Under the pieces are notes generated by a model. That model was not told where the DNA came from and did not search any database. It worked only from the letters and a program-made list of their open reading frames with translations. A stretch of 64,000 nucleotides of DNA from Pedobacter sp. HDW13 (GTDB lineage: Bacteria > Bacteroidota > Bacteroidia > Sphingobacteriales > Sphingobacteriaceae). Location of the stretch: assembly GCF_011303555.1 (NCBI RefSeq), contig NZ_CP049868.1, positions 2,914,001 to 2,978,000 of the forward strand, read 5' to 3'. This document shows, piece by piece, positions 47,877 through 55,408 of the stretch. The position numbers and the translations under genes are program-made. Numbering within the stretch: the stretch's first letter is position 1; the number at the start of each line of letters is the position of its first letter.

Positions 47877-48722
47877 ATGAAAAGTAACATGAAAAGATTA
47901 TTCAACATCTGTGCGCTTTTACTGCTTATCGTTGTGTTAACGGTAAAGTGCAAAAATAGCGATACGGAGGAGGTTGTTCCCGTAGTGGAAGAACCCAAAC
48001 CATTGGTAGCTTTCGATTACAAAATACCAGATCCGGTAAAATACCAGGAGGTACAGTTTACGGCCGAGCTGAAAAATTATAAAACCTTGTTGTGGCAGTT
48101 TGGCGATGACAGTACTTCGGTTGAAGTTTCGCCTAAACACGTGTACCGCTTTCCGGGCACTTACCGGGTAATTTTAACCATCCGTAACGGACAGGGCTAC
48201 TCTGCAACCAAAGAGATTAATTTGAAAGTTGTCGATCCGAATTTCGACCCGACCAAATATGGCGAAAACTACATGAAAACCATTGGCGGTAAATTTTCGG
48301 TTAACCTCGAGGCCGGCGCCGGCCCCGATTCGAACGAGGGCTCTAAAAAGCTGGTTGACCAGGATATTAACACTAAATTTTTACAGGCAGGTTTTGATGG
48401 AACGCAGCGCTGTACTTTCGAACTCAATACCCCACAAGTGGTGGGTGCCTATACCATGACTTCGGGTAACGATGCAGCCGACCGCGACCCAAGGTACTGG
48501 ATTTTACAGGGCTCGTTAGATGGTATTCAGTTTACCGATTTGCACACCGTAACAGTTTGTCCATGGGCCAATGAGAACAGTGGCGTAAGCAGGAAACAGA
48601 CTAAACTTTTCCACTTCGATAATTACATTGCCTATAAGTTTTACAGGCTTTACATCAAATCGAACAGGGGAAGCCGTATATTCCAGCTTGCCGAGTGGAC
48701 AATCAATAAAAAACAACCATAA
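47877..48722 (+). CDS. PKD plus F5/8C-like lipoprotein or exported protein
   Basis: 281 residues starting at 47877 (alternative Met at 47889). The hydrophobic leader ends in Cys, but with Lys before it (LTVKC), which is an unusual lipobox. Residues about 42-120 are a PKD domain (LWQFGDDSTSVEVSPKHVYR, FPGTYRVILTIRNGQGYS). The rest is an F5/8C-like domain (KKLVDQDINTKFLQAGFDGT, TMTSGNDAADRDPRYWILQG, YRLYIKSNRGSRIFQLAEWT) closely similar to the end of the protein at 35296-36405. It is the last gene of the main operon before a 220-bp gap with its own regulatory palindromes. Likely a carbohydrate-binding accessory protein. Confidence 0.83.
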   Translation: MKSNMKRLFNICALLLLIVVLTVKCKNSDTEEVVPVVEEPKPLVAFDYKIPDPVKYQEVQFTAELKNYKTLLWQFGDDSTSVEVSPKHVYRFPGTYRVILTIRNGQGYSATKEINLKVVDPNFDPTKYGENYMKTIGGKFSVNLEAGAGPDSNEGSKKLVDQDINTKFLQAGFDGTQRCTFELNTPQVVGAYTMTSGNDAADRDPRYWILQGSLDGIQFTDLHTVTVCPWANENSGVSRKQTKLFHFDNYIAYKFYRLYIKSNRGSRIFQLAEWTINKKQP

Positions 48723-48818
48723 GTAACATTCTCTCCACACCATTTGAAAATACATGAGGCCTAAAAACTTCATGTATTTTTTTTGAGAAGATTTTACTGA
48801 TATCTATCGTTCAAATTT

Positions 48819-48898
48819 AATTGTCAATTTGACAATTAAAATCTGAATTCTCTCGTCTAATTAAATTATATTTTATACTTTAGTAAAACGTTTAACTA
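48819..48898 (+). promoter_or_regulatory. Palindromic regulatory sites upstream of the glutaminase-family gene
   Basis: AATTGTCAA-T-TTGACAATT is a perfect 9+9-bp inverted repeat around 48819-48837. At 48881-48898 there is a near-perfect 18-bp palindrome centred on AACGTT. Its last 15 bases, TAAAACGTTTAACTA, are identical to 30252-30266. The gap before the gene at 48943 therefore probably holds its own LacI-family-controlled promoter. Confidence 0.55.
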
Positions 48899-48942
48899 AC
48901 GCTGTTTCTAACCGGAATATAAATTTCATTACACACACAATT

Positions 48943-51416
48943 ATGAACAAAATCAAAACTTTAAAATTTTTAGGCTTACTGGGCTGCATGTTTGCAGGTG
49001 GTTTATTAAAAGCGCAGGACCGAAAGGCACCGGCTTATCCGTTAATTACGCACAATACCTATTTCAGCATCTGGTCTAACACCGATAAATTAAACGAATC
49101 GTCAACCGAACACTGGACAGGAGCAGAGCATTCGCTTTTAGGGCTTATTGATGTAGACGGGGGATTTACCGTTTTTTAGGTAAAGAAGCTACGAATTACA
49201 AAACCATAGTGCCTGCTTCTGACGAAAAAGGCTATCAGGTAAATTATACCGAAACCGAGCCAATAGGCGATTGGAAAGCTGAAAACTACAACGCTGGTAG
49301 CTGGCAAACAGGTACTGCACCCATTGGCGATGATGCCAAAACCGTTAAAACCTTATGGAAATCTCACGATATATGGGTGCGTCGAACATTTAATGTTGCC
49401 AACCCTAAATCAATAAACGAGCTGTTTTTAAAAATAAACCACGATGATAACATTGAGGTTTACCTTAACGGCAAGAAAGTATATACCAAAGAAGGTTGGA
49501 CCAATACTTTCCAATACATTGCCTTAAGCAACAGCGATAAAAATGCATTAAAGGCTGGTTCAAATGTAATTGCAATCCATTTACTTAATACAGCAGGTGG
49601 CCGTTACCTCGATTTCGGCCTGGTTGATAAATTAAAAGATAACGCGGAAAAAGTACAGCTGGCTAAACAAAAAAGTGTTGATATTAATGCCACGCAAACC
49701 ATTTACAACTTTACCTGTGGTAAAATCGATTTAAAATTAACCTTTACTTCGCCATTGTTAATGAACGATTTAGGTTTGTTTGCTCGCCCGGTTTCTTATG
49801 TTTCCTACCAGGTGAAAGCCAACGATGGTAAAACGCACCAGGTTAAGGTTTATTTAAGTGCATCAACCAATATTGCAGTTTACAGACCTTCACAAGTGGT
49901 AAATACTACAAAATATAACACGCCAAAATTATCGGTTTTAAAAGCAGGTACGGTAGAGCAACCAGTGCTTCAGAAAGCAAGCGATGACATGCGGATTGAC
50001 TGGGGTTATTTTTATGTTGCTGCCCCAAAAACCAGCAATGCTATCCAGTTTGTAACTTCCGAAAAGGATGCTGCAGATGCTTTCAGAAACGGAAATTCAG
50101 CCTCAACAGCTAAGCAAGGCAAAATGCTGGCGCTAAATACCCTTATTCCTTTTGGCAATGTGGGCAAAACGGCTGTAGAAAAATTTGTTGAACTGGGTTA
50201 CGATGAAATTTATTCAGTACAATATTTTAACCAGAATTTAAGGCCCTGGTGGAATACTTCTGGCAAGGAAACCATCGAAGGTCAGTTAACTGCTGCAGCT
50301 AATGAGTACAAATCGGTGATCGCCAAATGCGAAGCCTTTAATAAAACAGTGTATGCCGATGCATTAAAATCAGGCGGAAAAGAATATGCAGATTTGTGCC
50401 TTTTAGCTTACCGCCAGAGCATTGCCGCCCACACATTGGTAAAAAGCCAGCAGGGCGAAATTTTATGGCTATCAAAAGAGAACAATAGCGGCGGTTTTAT
50501 CAATACCGTTGATGTAACTTATCCATCAGCACCATTATATCTGATTTATAATCCACAATTGTTGCAAGGTATGCTAAATGGTATTTTCTATTTCAGCGAA
50601 AGCGGAAAATATCCTCACCCTTGGGCTGCACACGATTTAGGTACCTATCCTTTGGCAAACGGTCAAACTTATGGCGAACCCATGCCGGTTGAAGAATCGG
50701 GCAATATGATTATTCTAACTGCTGCTATTGCTAAAGCACAAGGAAACGCCGACTATGCTAAAGCACATTGGAAAACACTAACTACCTGGGTTGATTATTT
50801 AACGAAAGAAGGTTTAGATCCAAAAACACAACTCTGTACCGATGATTTTGCCGGTCACCTGGCGCGCAACGCAAATTTATCGGTAAAAGCTATTGTAGGT
50901 ATTGCCTGTTATGCGCAAATGGCACAAACTTTAGGTTATACAGATGTAGCTAAAAAATACCGTGACATTGCCGAAAGCATGGTACCAAAATGGATGGAAA
51001 TGGCAGATGCTGGCGATCACTACGCTTTAACCTTCGATAATAAAAATACCTGGAGCCAAAAATACAACCTGGTATGGGATAAGGTTTTGGACTTAAATCT
51101 CTTCCCGCAAAAAATTTACGATACCGAAACCAAATATTACTTAACCAAACAAAATAGGTACGGTATTCCATTGGATAGCAGAAAAGCTTACACCAAAAAT
51201 GATTGGATTTTATGGACAGCTACATTTGCACCAACCAGAGCAGAGTTTGAGGCTTTGGTACATCCGGTTTATAAACATGCTATAGAAACAGAATCAAGAG
51301 TACCATTAAACGATTTCTATGATTCGAATACCGGTATTCGCGATAATTTTAAAGCCCGCAGTGTAGTTGGTGGTTTTTACATGAAAATGTTTGCCGATAA
51401 ACTAAAAGCCAAATAG
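48943..51416 (+). pseudogene. Glutaminase-family (DUF5127/DUF4965/DUF1793) gene with a frameshift
   Basis: The first frame runs from 48943 (MNKIKTLKFLGLLGCMFAGG) to a stop at 49179 after SLLGLIDVDGG. The second frame reads YRFLGKEATNYKTIVPASDE and continues without a stop to 51416. Restoring one G in the G5 run at 49159-49163 would give VDGGIYRFLGKE, matching the VDGxxYRFMG motif typical of this family. Domains after that: an inserted galactose-binding-like sandwich (WVRRTFNVANPKSINELFLK, residues about 100-220), DUF5127, then DUF4965 with CTDDFAGHLARNANLSVKAI and DUF1793 with TWSQKYNLVWDKVLDLNLFP. The name comes from fungal glutaminase A. Bacteroidota members are exported proteins whose true substrates are mostly untested. 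Its own upstream palindromes suggest regulation shared with the preceding operon. Confidence 0.9.
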
Positions 51417-51445
51417 GATTTAATTTAATACCCTTTAAACAATCG

Positions 51446-51476
51446 AAGGTCCTGTATTTAATGCAGGACCTTTTTT
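51446..51476 (+). terminator. Rho-independent terminator
   Basis: AAGGTCCTG (51446-51454) pairs with CAGGACCTT (51464-51472), with a 9-nt loop and a following T-run, 30 bp after the glutaminase-family stop codon. Confidence 0.9.
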
Positions 51477-51608
51477 ATTTAGCACTTTTGGCTTATGCGC
51501 GTTTATTAACGCGTGCACTTTAGCTTCGCGACTCTGTCGCATTTTTAATTCGTTGCAAATGAATAGCTATTTCTATACAACCTGTAAAAACGAACTTGAA
51601 CGAATACG

Positions 51609-51643
51609 CTTATATGCCCTTAAATGTCTCATATGGTAAATAA
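51609..51643 (-). repeat. Third copy of the dispersed 37-bp repeat (inverted)
   Basis: The reverse complement of 51609-51643 reads TTATTTACCATATGAGACAT followed by TTAAGGGCATATAAG, the same pattern as the copies at 11623 and 11683. It lies just downstream of the dinB stop codon. Upstream in the same gap are a CGCGTT/AACGCG hairpin (about 51498-51513) and a GCGAC/GTCGC hairpin (about 51528-51540). Confidence 0.55.
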
Positions 51644-51653
51644 CAGCAGTAGA

Positions 51654-52754
51654 CTAAAATTCAAACTCCAGCTGGTTGCTTTCCGGCTTCTCAACCGGTC
51701 CGTCCTCATAAAAGCGCGACAAAGTAATGCCGAGCAGCCTTACTTTTGATGCACCCAGCTCTGCTTCTTCAAGCAGCTTAACCGCTTCCTTATACATTAC
51801 CTCTGCCTGGTAAATAGGTGTAGAAAACGACCTGCTACGTGTAATGAGCTTAAAATCGGCAAATTTTATTTTTAAGGTAACTGTTTTACCACTCAATTGG
51901 TATTTTTCCAAACGTTTGCTTACTGTTTCACTAATCTGTTTCAGCAAATCGTGCATTACAGCATCGTCGTTGGTATCTTCGGGGAGTGTATCTTCAGCAC
52001 CAACTGATTTTGTTTCGCGGTGGGCTTGTACCGGTCGCTCATCTATTCCACGTACAATTTTATAATAAAACCTACCCGATTTACCGAACTGAGCAACCAG
52101 CTGCGATTCTGTTAAATTCTTTAAATCGGCTCCCGTGTTAAGCTGCATGGCTTTCATTTTGCCGGCGGTTACTTTACCCACACCAAAGAACTTTTCAACC
52201 GGAAGTTTTTCCATAAAAGCCTTAATCTTTGATGGGCCAATAAACGTTAAGCCATCTGGTTTGTTCATATCAGAAGCTACTTTGGCCACAAATTTATTAA
52301 CAGATACCCCGGCTGAGGCTGTTAAGTTCAATTCGTTTTTAATGGCGTCTTTAATCGACTGGGCAATATCAATTGCCGATCCAATGCCCAATTTATCTTC
52401 GGTAACATCCAGATAAGCTTCATCAAGAGATAAGGGTTCTATAAGATCGGTGTAACGGCTAAATATTTCTCTGATGGCCTTTGAAACAGCAGAATAGGCA
52501 TCGAAACGCGGATATACAAAAATAGCCGTAGGACATAGCTGGTAGGCTTTACTACACGACATGGCCGAACGGATCCCAAATTGGCGGGCTTCGTAACTTG
52601 CAGTAGCCACCACGCCACGACTATCGGGTTTACCGCCAACCACAATTGGTTTGCCCCGGTATTCCGGAAAATCGCGCTGCTCTACCGATGCATAAAAAGC
52701 ATCCATATCAATGTGGATTATTTTCCTTAAAACCGTATTGTTTTCTTCCGACAT
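51654..52754 (-). CDS. dinB: DNA polymerase IV (Y-family translesion polymerase)
   Basis: 366 residues. The start motif KIIHIDMDAFYASVEQRD gives metal ligand D16; the second metal site is D111-E112 in EPLSLDEAYLDVTEDK. The helix-hairpin-helix thumb contains VEKFFGVGKVTAGKMKAM, and the little-finger domain holds TKSVGAEDTLPED. The extreme C terminus QLEFEF resembles the beta-clamp-binding peptide of Pol IV. Error-prone bypass of DNA lesions in the cytoplasm is the expected role. No SOS box was identified upstream, and the gene is not linked to the surrounding operons. Confidence 0.96.
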   Translation of the reverse strand: MSEENNTVLRKIIHIDMDAFYASVEQRDFPEYRGKPIVVGGKPDSRGVVATASYEARQFGIRSAMSCSKAYQLCPTAIFVYPRFDAYSAVSKAIREIFSRYTDLIEPLSLDEAYLDVTEDKLGIGSAIDIAQSIKDAIKNELNLTASAGVSVNKFVAKVASDMNKPDGLTFIGPSKIKAFMEKLPVEKFFGVGKVTAGKMKAMQLNTGADLKNLTESQLVAQFGKSGRFYYKIVRGIDERPVQAHRETKSVGAEDTLPEDTNDDAVMHDLLKQISETVSKRLEKYQLSGKTVTLKIKFADFKLITRSRSFSTPIYQAEVMYKEAVKLLEEAELGASKVRLLGITLSRFYEDGPVEKPESNQLEFEF

Positions 52755-52903
52755 GAATGGTTAAAACCTAACCCGCAGTAACTCCTAATGAAGGTTGCAA
52801 ATTAAAAAAGCAAGCCAGAGTAGGGGGTAGCAGGGATTAATTTTGCTTAAATTTCGCTATTTTTTTTAGCATTATTGGATTAGATTTTTTTTCTTTACAA
52901 AAG

Positions 52904-53257
52904 ATGGAAAGATCGATCCGCTTTTATAAAAATGCAAAACACGAATGGTATGCCGATATTCCAGAATGGGCCGGAGCTTCCGGCGACCTGCAAATGGTTG
53001 AGGGAGCCGATGATTTGCTAAACTGGATTGCTGCATCGGCAGGCGAATGTAAATTGCTCATGGCGGATCAGCATTTTGAGCAGGCCGAAATTTTAGAACT
53101 CGTTTACGTGCGCGATGAAAACCTGGGTGGCGGTGGCGATTATATACTGGAAACCTTTAAAGGCGAAGTTAAAAACCACAGGCTTTGGCTTTGCCATGTT
53201 ACTGAATTTGTATTTAAACAATTGCCTGAGCGGATTTATTTTAAAGCGTTAGATTAG
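52904..53257 (+). CDS. Small cytoplasmic protein, DUF6717-like
   Basis: 117 residues, no signal peptide or membrane segment. It reads MERSIRFYKNAKHEWYADIP and EWAGASGDLQMVEGADDLLN. The pattern of Trp and Gly residues (EWYADIPEW, GADDLLNWI, VYVRDENLGGGGDYILETF, WLCHVTEFVF) looks like the DUF6717 family; this is recalled, not searched. Function is unknown. It stands between dinB and a response regulator, each on the opposite strand. Confidence 0.7.
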   Translation: MERSIRFYKNAKHEWYADIPEWAGASGDLQMVEGADDLLNWIAASAGECKLLMADQHFEQAEILELVYVRDENLGGGGDYILETFKGEVKNHRLWLCHVTEFVFKQLPERIYFKALD

Positions 53258-53271
53258 TAATGGCAAGACGC

Positions 53272-53631
53272 TTAGTTTAAAAGATGATCTACCTTATTGA
53301 GCAGAGAATCCATTTCGAAGGGTTTTTCCATAAAATCGTTGGCTCCGGCATCCATAGCTGATTGTCTGATATCCCTGCTGGCTGAAATCATCAGGATTGG
53401 GATTCCGCTGTATTTCGGATCATTTTTTAATTGTTTGCAGATATCCCTTCCGTCGTAACCACTCATCCAGATATCGAGCATAATTAAATCTGGCTTATTT
53501 TTTACCGCATCTATTACCGCCCCGCCGTCATAAGTATAATCAACATCATAGCCCATCACTTCCAAAATCATCGTCACAGCGTCAACAATGCCTTCGTCAT
53601 CGTCTGCAATGAGTATTTTCTTATTTCCCAT
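53272..53631 (-). CDS. Single-domain response regulator (CheY-like receiver)
   Basis: 119 residues, a receiver domain only. The acidic pocket is D10-D11 (ILIADDDEG), the phosphoacceptor is Asp53 (LIMLDIWMSGYDG), the switch Ser83 is in LMISASRD, and Lys103 is in FMEKPFEMDSL. There is no output domain, so it must act by protein interaction or as a phosphorelay intermediate. No histidine kinase lies nearby in the window. It is convergent with the small DUF6717-like gene. Confidence 0.95.
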   Translation of the reverse strand: MGNKKILIADDDEGIVDAVTMILEVMGYDVDYTYDGGAVIDAVKNKPDLIMLDIWMSGYDGRDICKQLKNDPKYSGIPILMISASRDIRQSAMDAGANDFMEKPFEMDSLLNKVDHLLN

Positions 53632-53962
53632 TTTGTAGTTTTATTTCCATTCAGTCTTCTTTACATTTTGTAAAAGCAAACATGATCATTAACCTTTAAC
53701 TATTAATACATTAAATATGCTTTTTGTTTTAAAAAAGTAAATATTTATTTGCTAGTTCAGGGCCTTAAAAATGATATAATTTATTGGGAAAACAATTAAA
53801 AATCACGGGTAATTTAACTCGGTTTTCCTTTGTTTGGTTATGTGTTCTTAATTTTTTTTAGCCCTACTAAACAGATAATTTGCAGTGCTTATAAATTATT
53901 TAGGATTTTTATGCTTTATATTTACAGCATTAATTCAGGTTAATTGAATTTAATCGCCAAAA
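53632..53962. other. 331-bp gap between the response regulator and lacI-type gene
   Basis: A/T-rich sequence with divergent promoters expected for both genes. I see no ORF, RNA gene, clear palindrome or terminator in it. Confidence 0.5.
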
Positions 53963-54975
53963 ATGGATAGTATTAATATTAAGAAATTAGCGAAGGCTTT
54001 AAATTTATCTACTTCAACAATTTCGAGGGCTTTCAGGGATAATAGCGATATTAACGTGGCTACCAAAGAGCGCATACTAGCCAAGGCAAAAGAATTAAAC
54101 TATCAGCCCAACCACTACGCCAGCAATCTGCGCGAGCAAAAAAGTAAAACCATTGCAGTTATTGTGCCCGAACTGGCCAATAACTATTTCTCGCAGGCTA
54201 TACACGGCATAGAACGGGTAGCACGCGAAAACGGTTACCATATCCTCATTTACGTAACCGACGATGATTACAAAAAAGAGGTTACTTTTATCCGCCACCT
54301 GCACAATGGCAGGGCCGATGGTATTATCATGTCTGTATCTGGCGAAGCCAACGACCACAATTACCTGAATAAATTTGGGGCAAAACGGCTACCTCTGGTA
54401 TTTTTCGATAGGATTTACGAAGATATTGATACCCCCGCGTAATTACAAATGATTATGACAGCAGTTTTCTGGCTACCGAACACCTGATAGAACAAGGCTG
54501 CAAGCGTATTGCCTATCTGGTGGTAAATAAAAGTTTATCTATTGGTAAAACCCGTATGCAAGGCTATATTGATGCGCTTGCTAAATACCAGGTTCCGTTT
54601 GATGAGCACTTGATTGTAGATTGCAGTAACAGTTACGAAGAAAACAGCATCATCATTAAAGATGCATTAACCGGATTAAAACCCGACGGGGTTTTTACTT
54701 CTGTAGAACGTTTGGCTTTTGCTACCTACTACGCATGTTACGATTTAAAGATCGATATCCCGACTGATTTAAAGGTGATCAGTTTCTCCAGTTTGGAGAT
54801 TGCACCCTTACTCAACCCGTCACTTACAACCATAACCCAGCCGGCCACCGAAATAGGGGAAGAGGCGGCCCGGTTGCTGTTCTCTATTTTGGATGATAAC
54901 GCCAATAAAAACACTGCAAATGAGGTGGTTTTGACCTCTAAAATCATCAAAAGAAATTCGACTTCAACAGGCTAA
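53963..54975 (+). pseudogene. LacI family regulator gene with a frameshift, upstream of the starch locus
   Basis: The first frame (53963-54442) contains the LacI helix-turn-helix (INIKKLAKALNLSTSTISRA, then NYQPNHYASNLREQ) and half of the periplasmic-binding-like sensor (KTIAVIVPELANNYFSQAIH, then FDRIYEDIDTP). It stops shortly after the C5 run at 54432-54436. The other frame reads RVITNDYDSSFLATEHLIEQ and on to 54975. One additional C restores DTPRVITNDY, the expected LacI-family sequence. Two strong AACGTT-centred palindromes follow immediately downstream, and then the susC gene, so this regulator very probably controls maltodextrin uptake. Whether the break is real decides whether the locus is deregulated. 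Confidence 0.92.
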
Positions 54976-55063
54976 AAAACGGCCTGAAAATCCGCTCTTT
55001 TTTTAGCTCAAAAATTTCAAAAAAAATCGACACTTAGTGTAAAATACGCAGAATTTCGACTTG

Positions 55064-55085
55064 TTTTCGGGAACGTTCCCGAAAA
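55064..55085. promoter_or_regulatory. LacI-type operator palindrome 1
   Basis: A 22-bp perfect palindrome with core CGGGAACGTTCCCG, 88 bp after the LacI-family stop codon. The central AACGTT is typical of LacI-family operators. Its centre is 44 bp from that of the second palindrome, roughly four helical turns, which suits cooperative binding or a short loop. Confidence 0.75.
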
Positions 55086-55102
55086 TTGACCCGAAAATGA
55101 TT

Positions 55103-55134
55103 CCGATTTTTCGGGAACGTTCCCGAAAAATCGG
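55103..55134. promoter_or_regulatory. LacI-type operator palindrome 2
   Basis: A 32-bp perfect palindrome sharing the TTTTCGGGAACGTTCCCG core with the first site and extended by CCGAT/ATCGG on the two ends. In RNA it would form a strong hairpin, but no U-run follows, so an operator is more likely than a terminator. It is about 275 bp before the susC start. Confidence 0.75.
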
Positions 55135-55408
55135 TTAAAAGTGGCTTAGTGTAAAAAATACACTTTATTTTTAAATTTAACATTTATAATTAATTGATAA
55201 TTAGATAATTAATGAATTAACAATAATTTAAAGTTGAATTTAGTTATGTCGAAAAATGAATTTTTTAGCCAGAAATTTCGGGCCAAAAAATGGTGCTAAA
55301 TATATTTTTTAAATAAATTTTGAAATGTCATTATGTGCTGTAAATTAGGCCTATGTGTAAATCACTATAATATTTAACCAAATTTTTATACTTAAACGAG
55401 CTTCAAAT

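Larger units (their letters stand above)
54976..55408. other. 433-bp regulatory gap between the LacI gene and susC
   Basis: It contains the two operator palindromes, a direct repeat CTTAGTGTAAAA (55033 and 55145) on either side of them, and about 250 bp of very A/T-rich sequence up to the susC ATG. A 17-codon ORF at 55246-55299 is judged to be chance. No other gene seen. Confidence 0.6.

Noticed and set aside
55103..55134. The 32-bp palindrome as the LacI gene terminator
   Set aside because: No U-run follows the stem, and the shorter upstream palindrome shares the AACGTT-centred core, which fits operators better.
55246..55299. 17-codon ORF upstream of susC
   Set aside because: It is very short, lies in A/T-rich sequence, and shows no similarity to the other possible leader ORF at 30521.
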